The notes under the pieces are model-generated. The model was given only the letters and a program-made list of their open reading frames with translations. It was not told where the DNA came from and did not search any database. Positions 49,025-61,886 of a stretch of DNA of 64,000 bases are shown here, piece by piece. The position numbers and the translations under genes were made by a program. The DNA is from Stichopus chloronotus (taxonomy: Eukaryota > Echinodermata > Holothuroidea > Aspidochirotida > Stichopodidae), in the NCBI GenBank assembly GCA_021234535.1, contig SFZH01000008.1, positions 1,736,001 to 1,800,000 on the forward strand. Reading direction: 5' to 3'. Numbering within the stretch: the stretch's first letter is position 1; each line of letters starts with the position of its first letter.

Positions 49025-49735
49025 GAGAGAAATGATGACTAAGAGGGGATGCACAGATCAAAGGAAAGAAAGTAAAATGAGGAGGAGATAATGAGACAGG
49101 AAGAGGAGTATAGAGGAGAGGTTTTGGAAAGAGTGGTGGAGCTGAGATGGAGAAGTCATACAAAGAAGAGATTGGTGGGGTCAAAAAAGATATGAAAGGG
49201 AGATGGGATAAGGGAGAGTACAGTAAGAAGGTATGAGAGTGATATGGTAAAAGGAGGAGGATGAACTGGAGGGGTAGAATCCAAGAGAGATGGATGTTAA
49301 ATCGGAGAGATGATTAGTATGCGATATGGTAGGCAGTTCAAAAGGGAGATGGGAGCTAGACATGAGGGAGAAGAATGAGATGGCGAAGTGGGTGAGACTA
49401 ACACAAGAAGCAGGAGAGGAAAAAGTGATAGGGACAAGGATGAGAGGGAAATGAAGGAGAAACTAGGAGTGGGATGGAGGTCAAGGGAGAAAAGACAGAG
49501 GCAGGAGAGTATGGGATATGGAAACGGGGGAGTGGTGTTGGAGTTGGCAGGGAGGTATATGTAGGACAATGGAAGGAGACAGAAATAAGACAATTTGAGA
49601 AACTTATGAATAGGACTTTGATAAGGTGAGAAGAGAAAGAGAGGTGTGGAAAGAGGAGCAAGGTGAGACAGAAGACATCAATAACTTACAGTATGAAGTT
49701 GTTTTGGGAAGATGAAGAGAGTGATTGGAAAGGCG
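49025..49735 (+). repeat. ~700-bp purine-rich stretch
   Basis: The plus strand is overwhelmingly A and G (AGGAGGAGATAATGAGACAG and similar) for about 700 bases without a clean repeat unit. The opposite strand therefore shows long Ser/Pro/Leu open frames that are composition artefacts. It lies about 750 bases before the transmembrane exon. Confidence 0.8.
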
Positions 49736-49984
49736 TTAACAAGCAATATTACTTAATATCTACGTAACTGTAGTATGGTGACTCTTAATCTAACACTAAT
49801 TTTGTATCTGAAGTTAAGCCTAGAAATTTTATAAGGCTCTTATAAGGTGTCTTCTTACTTGAGTTTCTGTAATAGTCATTCTCAATTAAGTTTTGTATTA
49901 TTGAATTTGAATTTATTTTATACTATAATCATTTGTAAAGTGCACGTGAATGACTTGTCACATCGTGTGCTATATTAAGTCTGA

Positions 49985-49986
<2 letters not shown>

Positions 49987-50067
<81 letters not shown>
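49987..50067. repeat. (TA)n microsatellite, ~40 units
   Basis: Uninterrupted TA dinucleotides for about 80 bases; likely length-variable. Confidence 0.95.
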
Positions 50068-50069
<2 letters not shown>

Positions 50070-50478
50070 TGAATGAAACAACTGTATCTGTAAAACGGCT
50101 GTTTGTGGCATGGTAGTTGAAAGTGCAGTAGTTATGAGTTTTGAGACCTTAATCAACACATAACATGATTTTTACTTTACTACTTAAATGATTTAATGCT
50201 GTAAAATTTGCAATTAACTTTACCTTTTTCCTTATCTTAAGAATTGGCCACCTTAAGTAATTTTTAACTGCCTTGTTTTCCATGGATATTCAACTTCTCT
50301 CGTGAAACACTGAACTTTCTTTTTGTTTGATTTTTTTCTGGATAAAATAAATTAGGAGATTTGACCTTGGACATATTGCTCTACTGTCTACTGGCAAACA
50401 CAGCACATCTGAATTGTACTGCACTGCACTGCAGCGTTGATTTTAACATCTTTTATGTCTTCTGCTTCTTCTTCACAG

Positions 50479-50597
50479 TTACAGAGAATACTCCTTGGTT
50501 GTTACCCGTCGGAGCAAGCGTAGGTGTCGTCACGGTGGCAGTAGCAGTCATATCTATCCTGAGAGTGGTCTGCACTGCGAGTCGGGCTCCTGTAGAG
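50479..50597 (+). CDS. receptor gene, transmembrane exon
   Basis: A pyrimidine-rich acceptor (CTTCTGCTTCTTCTTCACAG) opens the exon in phase 1, joining the stalk exon. Residues 243-282 hold TENTPWLLPVGASV, then a hydrophobic helix (about 250-270, rich in Val, Ala, Ile), then RVVCTASRAPVE with basic residues on the inner side. A signal peptide plus this helix makes the product a type I membrane protein with its cysteine-rich domain outside the cell. The exon ends GAG|GTAAGC in phase 0, a good donor. The membrane-proximal Cys274 could be palmitoylated. No charged residue lies inside the helix, so adaptor pairing of the DAP12 type is not suggested. Confidence 0.7.
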
Positions 50598-50753
50598 GTA
50601 AGCTGCTTTAAAGAGCAATATAGTGTTATTGGGAGACTGACTGTTTGGCCGCGAGTATTTGGCCACTCCAAAAATGTTGGAGTAGCTCAAGCCTGCAGTA
50701 TAGCAACCAAAATTATTTATGAGATGTCATGGTCACCATTATGTGTTAAATAA
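50598..50753 (+). CDS. receptor gene, read-through cytoplasmic tail (alternative 3' end)
   Basis: If the GTAAGC donor is not used, the frame continues for 51 codons to TAA at 50751-50753, giving a protein of about 333 residues. The tail contains EQYSVI (a YxxI-type motif that could serve in endocytosis) and ends SPLCVK. The stop overlaps an AATAAA followed by a GT-rich stretch (TGTTGGTTTCTGCTGTGTGT), the arrangement of a working cleavage site. This would be a composite terminal exon. It may equally be intron sequence that stays open by chance. Confidence 0.4.
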   Translation, partial: VSCFKEQYSVIGRLTVWPRVFGHSKNVGVAQACSIATKIIYEMSWSPLCVK

Positions 50754-50757
50754 TAAA
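50752..50757 (+). other. poly(A) signal AATAAA with GT-rich downstream element
   Basis: AATAAA overlaps the read-through stop codon, and 50761-50789 is strongly G/T-rich, matching the usual downstream element. This combination is better than a bare hexamer. Confidence 0.45.
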
Positions 50758-50987
50758 CTATGTTGGTTTCTGCTGTGTGTGATGTGTGGAAATTGGATAT
50801 ACATTGAAATTTTTGCTGCTGGAAAAATATTGAATATGAACTGTAAATTAAAGCTAGTTATTGGAATTTCTCCACCATGGTGAAAAGAAGGAAAAGTAAA
50901 AATATGTTAAATGAGTAAGTGTGAAATGGCAAATTTAATTTGCTTTTTGGTTTCGATGATAATCGTAACCTTTGTAATCATGCATGG

Positions 50988-51480
50988 GTGTGTGTGTGTG
51001 TGTGCGTGTGTAAGGGTGTGTGTATGTTTGTGACGCCCTACCTTGTAAACACGATATCTCAAGAAGGGAAGCTTGGAGACATCTCATATTCGGTATGTAG
51101 GTGTACCACATTGAGTAGAAGAACCCTATTGTTTTTGGTGGAGGTCAAAGGTCATTTGGGGTCAACAGGGGTCAAATTGTGAAAATGTAGACACGATATC
51201 TCAAGAAGGGAAGCTTGGACAGATCTCATATTTGGTATGTAGGTGTACCACCTTGAAGAACCTCATTGTTTTAAAGGTCATTTGGGGTCAACAGGTGTCA
51301 AATTGTGAAAGCCTTGTAAATACGATATCTCAAGAAGAGAAGCTTCAACAGATGTCATATGAAGTGTGTAGGTGTATCTTATTGAGTACAGGAATGCTAT
51401 TATTTTAATGGAGGTCAACAGTCACTTGAGGTCAACAAGGGTCAAACTGTGAAAACATTGTAAATACACTGCATCAATAT
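50988..51480 (+). repeat. AGGTCA-family tandem array, ~3 units
   Basis: A GT microsatellite leads into GACGCCCTACCTTGTAAACACG. The ATCTCAAGAAG landmark is at 51056, 51198 and 51327. The first unit contains AGGTCAAAGGTCA (DR1) followed by GGGGTCAACAGGGGTCAAA. It lies in intron 4 if the 53673 exon is used, otherwise just downstream of the gene. Confidence 0.85.
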
Positions 51481-53672
51481 ACCTGGCATACATAGCATGG
51501 CATTGACACCTACACCGATGGTATCAAACTTAACAGCTTACATGTATACCAAACATACCAGGTACACTTAGAAAGGTGGATAATACTTAGCAAAAAGTAG
51601 AGCCGTGTGAAGGAAGCAATTGATACCTCCTCGCTCGCTCAGGTAGTCGATCAGAGAGAACGCAACTGGACTGCAAACATATTCTAACCTTCACACAATG
51701 GCTTGTGCTTCATTGTCCAATGGATGGTTGCAATATACATGCTATAGTTAGAAGTATGAAATTGGAATAGTCCGTGATTAGGGGTTACAGAAAATTCCAA
51801 GACACACGCTTCAAGTTGTGTAAACAAAAGCTGCTCACCTTGCAGCGTACATGAAACACAAATTTATAGCATTTTGTAGAAAGATAAAAAACTTGGGGAC
51901 AATGGAACATCAAAATAAGTAACAATGTTTGTTAGACATAAAAACAATCGAAAAAATTCTCTTAAGCAGATCATTGAAACCACATTGCACTTCTGCATTC
52001 TGGTTAATTCTGTTTAATTTTGTCTTTTAAGTGCTACAAAACTTGTCTGCAGATAAAGTGAACTGTTTTTCCCACTTGTGCAATTGAATGAACATAACTG
52101 CAATGGATTTAAATTCATCCAGCTCGGACATGTGCATCCCACACTGTTAGTAAATGTGGGTGAATGTTCCTACAAAAGAAGTCGCAAGATGTATTTGTGT
52201 GGTTTGATTGGTCAATTGCCCGCTTTTGGTCACTTGCCAACATTTTTACAAGTTTCACATGTCTGTGCTCTAAGACCTTGTCGTCAAACTGTACTTCCCT
52301 TTAAATGGTGAACCTGACATGGAAAATTTATTGATTTGTACAGTGTCTTTATATAGTAAAACAGTTATACTGATGTAGACATACAATTTCCAGTTTTTAT
52401 GTCATTTGCACAGTGTTTGAATGATCTTGAAATCAATTAAATACTTTCGGTCTTTTTTGAAGTGATCACAATGTCATCCTATCATCACTGTGTAATTGTT
52501 TTTACAGTATGTAAATGTCCAATGTGCTTACTTAATTCACTCATGCACTTACGTTTTGCAACACCACAATTGCGCTCCTATTCACCTTGCCAAGAGCACG
52601 GGCATATCCAGGGTGTTACTTGGCCATTTTTTCTCTTCAAGGGAAACAAAGTATGAGTTACTGGTAATTAGTCTGGCTAAAGTGTGCCATAAATCATAAT
52701 ATAACAGAGACCGAAACATTCAGGACATAAAAGTTTAACTTCCGAATACATCGATACAGATTTTTTGAAAACTGTTTGTGAGGAAAGGCACTCTTCCCTT
52801 CACTTCAAGATCTTCGTAGTCATTTTGGCTTGTTGCATGTTAATTTTTACACGCTGTGTTTCTGGTTACCCTCTGCTACAGCTTGTGTACTGTTATGTTT
52901 TGGTGGCAGCATTGATGGAACAAACAATGAAAAGGGGGAAGCCGGTTAAGGTATCTATGATATATCTCCACTTGCTAAAGAGAAGAAAACATTCAGATTT
53001 AGCCCCATTTGTGCATACATGAATATTCATATCCATTCACATTAAGAGATTGAGTATCTCGGTGAGTTTCCAGTGCTATCGTGATTGTGTGCATGTAGTA
53101 AAAGTACCATTGATGGCTGCTGTGATCAAATAGATCAGTAGTGTATAGCCCCTGACCATCGCTGCAATTGTGTTTTCAATCATACGGTGGTCGGTCACTT
53201 GGGAGATGCAGGGGGGATGAACCCTAGAGGGCATTAATTGTAGCAATTAATGCTGTTATATAAGAATTATTCATCCTGCAGTAAATTGCAAAAATACTAA
53301 ATTATATTCTTCCATGTGCTGGTCTCACCAGCATGAGACAGTGCCAAAAGTTCCCCTGTAGTGACATTTTTTTGGTCTCATATTACAAGTTTATTCTGCC
53401 AAAGGCGATTAAAATTTATTATGCGGGTTCCTCCAAGCTCAAACCATTGTTAAAACTAACAACCCCTTTCAATGGAGAAATCTCTGGCTATCTTAATAGC
53501 CTGAAGTGACATTTGTAGCTATTTGTTGTTTACATAAATACTTGTTAGTATAGTGTAATAGTGCAAAAGAACCAATATAGGTTAAAGTACTGTTGAAAAA
53601 GCATGGATCAAAGTTTAGAACACCACAAAGGGTATTTACTCCTTTCTTTTCTCATTTTCAAATTTGTAACAG
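51481..53672. other. intron 4 or intergenic DNA
   Basis: No exon, repeat or RNA gene recognised. Short open frames here have no splice support. Confidence 0.4.
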
Positions 53673-53750
53673 GGTCCATTTACCAGGTTGAATAAAAGCT
53701 TTGTAACAGAAAAATGTGGTGTTCGTGAAAGGACATTTCACTTTAGCAAA
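53673..53750 (+). CDS. receptor gene, candidate cytoplasmic exon
   Basis: A strong acceptor (CTCCTTTCTTTTCTCATTTTC..TTTGTAACAG) opens a 78-base exon, phase 0 at both ends, with donor AGCAAA|GTAAGC. Only phase 0 is open, which is the phase left by the transmembrane exon. It adds 26 residues beginning GPFTRLNKSFVTEKCGVRER, Ser/Thr- and Arg/Lys-rich, fitting a cytoplasmic tail. If the donor is ignored the frame runs to TGA at 53859-53861. The following exon is not identified. Confidence 0.45.
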
Positions 53751-56023
53751 GTAAGCAACAATTTGGAACTTGACAAACATCTGTCGTTAAAGGGGCACAT
53801 GGAAGATCACAAACGTTGGTTTCACATTTTTTGGAGATATATATATATGTTAAAATATTGATATTTGAATATTGAAATTTGTCTGAAACTCTCTAACTTT
53901 GCAGACCCATCACCTGGCAATGCTCCTCAATCATTCTGGAGGGGGAGGGGAACTTAGCATTGTATAAGAATTTCAGTGGCTGACACAGCATTTTGGTGGA
54001 ATATTTACATTATACAAAACCCTTGTTAGTGAGCAACCTATATTAAACATCTTGACAAAGCAGAAGAACACTTTTTACTAATTGTTTGTTTCCTGTATCC
54101 CTCCCAAGTTTGTTTATCCGTTATTTTACCAGCGCTGTTCAAAATTGCAACTTACGAATATCATGAGTGAGTGAACAATTACACAAACTGAGATTTACAT
54201 CCCTGGACAGTTGTGGCTACAAGCAGTGTTAACCATGCTGGGTGGGGGGGGGGGCTGAATATTTGGTTCATTATCTATGGTTCACCCTCTGCCAGATGAT
54301 TCTACAGGTGATGAACAAGAAGGCTGCAACAATTTAACAGCTTTAAAGATACCGTACACACGTCACACAATGTCTTCGACATGACATTACATATATGCTT
54401 GAGTTGTAACCTCTGCAGATTTACATTATTGCAAAATTCTATTAAACAATATTTTCACAGACATGCAAGGAAGGCTGATAATTTACACACAGTATTCTTG
54501 GTGACAGTGGAGTACACTGTACTGTGTTCAAAGATGCCGTTTGGACTAACATTAATTTCCTCATATGCTGTATATCCCTGGCATGTTCATGTACCTGATA
54601 TGGTCAGATCCAGGCAGAGAGTGGCATGCTCTAAAAAAAGTTAACCCCTGATAATTCTTCCTCACCTTGGGAAGGAAAAAAATTGTTAATAACTCTGCAG
54701 CTTGTGTCAGTGAATCTACATTTCTACTTGCCCTGCCCCCCACCTCCACCCCACCAACAGAAACCTGACGTAACTACAGACCTCGGTGTTTCATAGTCAT
54801 TTTGATTCTTGTATACTCTTGTCATTTATGATGTCAGTTTTCAATTTTAAAGCATGAACTTACAAAACTCTGAGGTGAATTGACAAATCAAGTAATTCTC
54901 CAGTCAGCCTCTTTCACTACTTTGTTCATGACTTCATCTGATTTTTTGTTCTTTTTTGGCTATACATTGAAAAAAGAAAGCAAACCAAAATAATTTTATG
55001 AAAAGTATGTCTGCTATCTCCAAAAAGTGAATGAAGTGGAAAACATGTTGCTGACTCTTTGTATGGAATGTCAAGATTTCTGGGCCTGCTATTTAAGTGT
55101 GTTAGTAATTATTATAATAATAATATGAAATAAAAATTTTCACTGTTAGTAAAGCTGAGGCCAGTTTCTATCTTGTTCCACTTCTTAAGTGGGATTCCCT
55201 TCGATAGACCTTTTCCAAAAAAATGCCTTGGTACAAATCAAGAAAGGACCAAATCCCTGTCACACTGTATAGACAGAAAAGATAACTGACTCACAAAGTC
55301 ACAGAATTCTTTTTGATCTGACCATATATGGAGGGGTAGAAGAGCCAGCAATCTCTCTCTGAGATAAAGTATGGTAGTTTTTACATGAGACAAACTTTGT
55401 CAGTCTTGGCTATATGTATCTTCGTGTCTTCTGTACTTAATACAGACAGGTTGATCAAATTCAGGGGTAAATGTTTAGCTGGTGACAGGAAGCATTTAAA
55501 TGTAGGATAAGTACATGGCACTGGTATTTTCTGTACAGTGCTATTTACATCACTCCTCTCTTACCTGCCTCAACATAACAAATGCACTCTATCTCCCTTT
55601 GCCAAGGAGTAACCTGGAACACTGCCTTGTGTTTAAAGTATGCAGAAGATTCTTTGGAGACAGGAACCAAATTCTTTTTTGTGTTTGTCTTTACTTGACC
55701 AAATATTCGTCAAATCATTACATCGTGAAGATGGGAAACATAGGACCATAGTGGAATTGTCTTCATAAGGACTTCTTTCCAAATATTACTTCAAATTTCT
55801 CTCTGTTGTTGTATGGTGTGTCACCATATTCAAAAAGTATAGCATAGCACCTGCAAGATTGTGTGAAATTAATTGCCAAGTTAGGTGTATTTTCTTAAGG
55901 TTGATTTCTACTTTGTTTGCTCGAAGAGGTTCACTCATGATACATGATGTCTATTTATACATTTTTGGTCAATAACGTTCAAATGATCACCTCTTACGAC
56001 TCAAAAGGTGAGTGGTACTTTGG
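53751..56023. other. region between the two candidate plus-strand genes
   Basis: One CTTACCTGTCTC copy at 55553; an AATAAA near 55130 could end the receptor transcript. No terminal exon in phase 0 was convincing. Confidence 0.35.
55553..55620 (+). repeat. CTTACCTGTCTC dispersed repeat, copy
   Basis: CTCTCTTACCTGCCTCAACATAAC, AAATGCACTCTATCTCCC and GGAGTAACCTGG. Confidence 0.55.
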
Positions 56024-56180
56024 ATGTTTTCAGCTAGCATTGTATACTTAACGTTGTTGTGTGTGTTGAGCTCTCTGTATCACTGTTGTTATGGTGCATC
56101 TGTAATGTTTTCACGATGTTGTCACAATGTTGTCACAATTCAGGTAATTTGCAATATAACATGGCAACCTGTCAGTGAAG
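56024..56180 (+). CDS. second gene candidate, signal-peptide exon
   Basis: ATG at 56024 opens 52 codons with a hydrophobic start (MFSASIVYLTLLCVLSSLYH, then CCYGAS) that looks like a secretory signal. A Cys-rich stretch and a CNIT glycosylation site follow. It ends GTGAAG|GTAAAA in phase 1. The length and donor phase parallel the first exon of the receptor gene (48 codons, phase 1). It joins in frame to the exon at 58467. Two other GT sites inside and an acceptor-like TTTTCAG near the ATG leave the exact structure open. Confidence 0.3.
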
Positions 56181-56754
56181 GTAAAAGTATATTCATAAAT
56201 TTTTTCAAGAGTCTTCGAGTTGTATTTTGTTTCACTACTGACTGGTGTCTGGTTGTTTACAAAGTGTATGTGAAGTGTCAAGACTATTTGAAAGGCTGTA
56301 CAACGGTTTTCCTTTTAAAGAACAAGCGACTTCTCAAGCCGAAAAGGTGACTGTAATGGGACGCTGCACATGTAAAGTTTGGTCAGTCTGTTGTATTGTT
56401 TATATGTAGAATGGTACACTGCAGTTTCACAGGTCTGACTCAATGAAAAATTCTTACAAATCTGAATTATAGCAGACACTTGTCTGGGCAGGCCATTCTT
56501 GTGTCTGATATGTGAATTTTACCAGTTTTGCCCCAGGCGAACAAAAGTGTTTTCCATTCAGACGCCCGTTTATCTGTCATTTACAGCAATTGTAATAGTT
56601 TTCAGGTCATAAGTTATCACGGTTGCTTTCATTTTGCTTATAGCTTTTAAAGGAATGTCACTACTGAGGCAGTTTATGGTAGTAGAAATCATGAAAATGC
56701 TGAGGGGATAGAACAAGCACCTACACTCAGCTAGATGTTTCACTTGACATTAAT

Positions 56755-56882
56755 GAATGTGTGACATGAAAAACACATTTTGGAGTACTGACCTATTGAT
56801 TGTTAGAAATGAAATGATGAAAATAGCTACAGTTTCCATCAAAATCATCAAATATTGACCACATTGCAAGCAGATTTCTGTT
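56755..56882 (+). repeat. dispersed repeat shared with 7668-7790
   Basis: GTGTGACATGAAAAACACATTTTGGAGTACTG and CCATCAAAATCATC..TTGACCACATTGCA align in order with the copy at 7668. Confidence 0.5.
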
Positions 56883-57366
56883 TTACAATTGAATAACGAA
56901 TAAACATATGTCAAATATGCAAATTTGTGATGTGAAGGGAGGGATTCATATGATATTTGATTTCATTTGTTTTTTTTTCACAGCAAAACATAGATACCTG
57001 TGCAAGTATAACAAATAACAAAAAAATGGTGTTGTGAATGGAAGTGTTCTTAAAAAACCCTTCTGAGCTTGAAAAACAAGGACACTTCCCCGTGGGAATA
57101 AAGATGGTTGTAAAAAAACAGAAACAAAATCCAACAAAAACAAATATATGGCATATGTTTAATATTCTATATGTACTCAAATCCCTTTTCGCAAGGACGG
57201 TTTGAGAATTTTTCCTGCCCTGAGGGTTTTTGTTGTGGAAGCATGTTTTTCTGTTCTTGAAAATTGTTGACATGATCACTAATTGTTACCAATGTACAAG
57301 CCATATTGCAAAAGATACAGGTCTAACAAAAGAAATACTGACATTGTGTTTAGATCGTTTGTTTCC

Positions 57367-58210
57367 CGCAAGACCGAAGGTCCGTGAAACCGAAATTGCA
57401 TTGAAGCATATGGGCGAAGCTGTAACTGGTTTGACGAGTGATCTTACGCTCAATAAAGTCCGTGAGACCGAAGGTCCGCGAGACTGAAATTGAAATAAGG
57501 TCCATGAGACCAAAGGTCCACAAGACCGAAGGTCCGCGAGACCGAAACTGAAATAAGGTCGGCAAGACCAACGGTCGCCGTAGTGAATATATTACATTCT
57601 TTGGGGACAGCTGGAAAAAACAGTAAGTCCAAAAAGGAAGTTATAAGACAACAAGAAAATAATGATAATAATAAAAAAATCATTAACAAATAATTCAACA
57701 GGTAACAACATAACATGTTTCGATTCTTATTTCAAGGTCACCAATTGGGGCCATAAGCTTTCACCCCTCTCAAGTTCAGATGCAAAAAGTTAAACCATCA
57801 TCTTTCTTTTCTGGAAATATATTTCAGAAACAAAAATGATAACCGTTGAAGCTGACCAAACTTGCACAAAATAGTGCAACTTTGAATAAGTTATCTCCTC
57901 CTTTTTCATTAACATGCTTTGTCAGAGACTGGTAGGGCGATTGTCCCAATAAAAACTTTAAAGGGTCGACGTTACAACATTTAACTTTAATATTTTATAT
58001 AAAGAATGGGATATCCTTGAATGAAACTGGAAATTTTGTTAGGTCTCACTGTCTCGCGGACCTTGACCATCAGTCTCGCGGACCTTCGGTTTCCCGGACC
58101 TTCGGTTTCCCGGACCTTCGATCTTGCGGACCTAAGGTCTCGCAGACCTAAAGTCTCGCAGACCTAAGGTCTCGCAGACCTAAGGTCTCGCGGACCTAAG
58201 GTCTCGTGGG
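57367..58210. repeat. inverted pair of 16-bp tandem arrays (foldback-like element)
   Basis: The left arm (57367-57583) is built from GAAGGTCCGCGAGACC units with a GAAATTGAAATAAG spacer. The right arm (58041-58210) is the same unit inverted, GGTCTCGCGGACCTTC drifting to GGTCTCGCAGACCTAA, with a clean 16-bp period toward the end. The unit is itself nearly self-complementary. The ~450-bp core between has no coding capacity. Two inverted arrays of this kind are the plan of a foldback transposon or large MITE. Confidence 0.75.
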
Positions 58211-58466
58211 CAGTAACTGTTTAGACTGCACATCCTCAGTCAAGCTTTGCATTTTAGTGATCCTTTGAAAAGCATATCTCATGTGTTTACATTACCGAAA
58301 ATGGAGGAATGACCTCAAAATCAGATGTTGTAAAATGCAAATGTGGATTTATATCAGGTATGATGACGTAGTAAATAGCAATCAGTGCTGATGGACAATG
58401 TCAAATTCAACATCCCCTTTAAGTGATATATCAGAACTGAAAACTAATAGTTGTCGTATTGTCCAG

Positions 58467-58628
58467 AGACAAATCAAAATGCCACCGGACAACCAAAATC
58501 ACTCCCGGCTTTCCGACAAATGAGTAACTTTCTGACAACGTTTTCCCATCAAAACGGTGTTAGTAGCGTCCTTCAGTTACTGTACATAGACAAAAGAATA
58601 ACCATTTGGTATGAGCTCAATAACAAGG
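58467..58628 (+). CDS. second gene candidate, internal exon (phase 1-1)
   Basis: Acceptor GTCGTATTGTCCAG; 162 bases, phase 1 at both ends; donor ACAAGG|GTAACA is moderate. The peptide begins TNQNATGQPKSLPAFRQM and ends KRITIWYELNNK, with one glycosylation site (N-A-T). Phase 1 agrees with the exon at 56024 before it and 61833 after it. Read in phase 0 the same start would instead give an 18-residue tail ending at TGA 58521-58523, which could terminate the receptor gene; I prefer the phase-1 reading because it stays open to a donor. Confidence 0.35.
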
Positions 58629-58821
58629 GTAACATGTTGTGTTTAAGACAAAATTATGATTGCTTTTCAACCGGTATTCAATATTATTGCCAAAAATTGC
58701 AACTTGTCTTCTTTAGCTGATCCTTTTGTTTTCTGTTCAGGGCCAAGGGACAACTTAGAATTTTTATTAAAGATCACTTCTGTATGAACTTGGGTATCTA
58801 TCACATTCTTACATAGTACTT

Positions 58822-58875
58822 CTCACTTACCTGCCTACACATATCTGTAATCTATTGCACTTCTATGGTCGCCGT
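58822..58875 (+). repeat. CTTACCTGTCTC dispersed repeat, diverged copy
   Basis: CTCACTTACCTGCCTACACAT, then TTGCACTTCTATGG. Confidence 0.45.
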
Positions 58876-60473
<1,598 letters not shown>

Positions 60474-61572
60474 CATGAGTATAGCAACAGAGTTGCAGCT
60501 TATCAAGATTAGAGTATTAGACATGGACAAATTGGAGTTAGCTTAGCCTATTTTTCATTCCCTGATCTGGTCTGTATGTTTCTCTCAGATCTTGCTTCTA
60601 GCAATTAAGTCATATGACATCTTTGGTTCACGTTTCTCGATTTTAAAGCAGGATGTGCTGTTTGATTAAAAAAGGATAACCTTTATTAATAATCTACCAT
60701 CTTTTTCTTCCATTCGATACAAACCTAAAAAACAAAGGTCTACTCCTCGTTTCTTTCAGGGTAATTAATTTGATCAATTAGACTATTTAGACTACAATTT
60801 ATTTTTTTTGGCCTCTGAAAGTCATAGCGGAATGGTGCCCTGTGGTGAATATATCAGACATCTATGCAAATAACCATGCTTAACCAAAATTTTAATGGCA
60901 AAGCCCTTTTTTTGGGAATTTGGGACGTTTTTATTTAATATTAGGCAAAAAGACAGAGGTGTGGTAGTCTTCTTAGCTTTTACACCTTTAAGAAATAAGT
61001 ATCCAATCATTTGGTGCATGTTTTGAAAAATGCAGGACTAACAGTACCTCTATCTTCAATTGATCTTTTTTGCAGTTTTCTTATCCTTAGAAATACCAGG
61101 TTTTATCTATTTACATTGCCTCAGTGTTACAAAATTACACTTGACTAAAGTTGTCAGACACTCATTAAAATTAAGTAAACTAGCCCCCCAAAAATTATAT
61201 CAGCCAATCTAAACTCCAGTGTCACCTAAACCACATTCTATTGTTTTCTTTAATATTCTAACATCATTGTTATCCATTGCTTCGTCTTCATTGTTTCCAT
61301 CCATTGATTCATGTTTTTAAGTGTTTCTCTGTCGGTGCATGCAGTCCTATAGTTATATGGCAGTGATGCTTCTATTTCTCTGTTTAGTAAAGACAGTACG
61401 GTTTTCATGTAAACTTGTCAGACAATAAAAATCTTATTCTGGGTTACAGTGACATGTATGTGCAGTCAAATCCCAGATTCTTTGTTCTCTGCTATTTGTT
61501 AAAAGAACATTTGGCAGTGAAATAGACTTCATAACTGAATATCAGCTCATTCTCTGAAACGATCAGTCGAAG

Positions 61573-61612
61573 TATTTAAGCTCACACCAGCATGGTGGCA
61601 GAGTTACGTCTA
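61573..61612 (+). repeat. fragment of the palindromic cap seen at 15244
   Basis: AGCTCACACCAGCATGGTGG corresponds to AGCTCATACCAGCATGCTGG at 15244, followed by a related GCG..GTC segment; no tandem units follow. Confidence 0.5.
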
Positions 61613-61832
61613 TGTCGCAAGTGAATTCGGTGCTACCATTTTGAAACGGATAAATTTCTTTAGAGTAATCGTAACTTCCAAATAGAACGTACTAAATTAA
61701 GGTATGATTTTCACCAAAAAGAGAAGAGGGTAGAATTTCCATCATTGAAATATTATGAATTGCCAATCTACTTTTTCAGTGGCATATTTGTTATAATAAC
61801 CAGCCAGTTCTCATGATAGTAATACTTTTCAG

Positions 61833-61886
61833 AACTGGACGTGACAGTTTCTTGCCCTAACGTCAAGGACATTCAGATCTCGAATG
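61833..61886 (+). CDS. second gene candidate, 54-base exon (phase 1-1)
   Basis: Acceptor AATACTTTTCAG and donor TCGAATG|GTGAGC; only phase 1 is open. It encodes LDVTVSCPNVKDIQISN, an alternating hydrophobic strand pattern ending in a cysteine, as in the F strand of an Ig-like or FNIII-like domain. Symmetric phase 1 matches the exon at 58467. Later exons would be right of or near the end of the window; a strong acceptor near 62327 opens only nine residues before a stop. Confidence 0.33.

Noticed and set aside
49181..49661. Ser/Pro/Leu-rich minus-strand frames
   Set aside because: Complement of the purine-rich tract; composition artefact.
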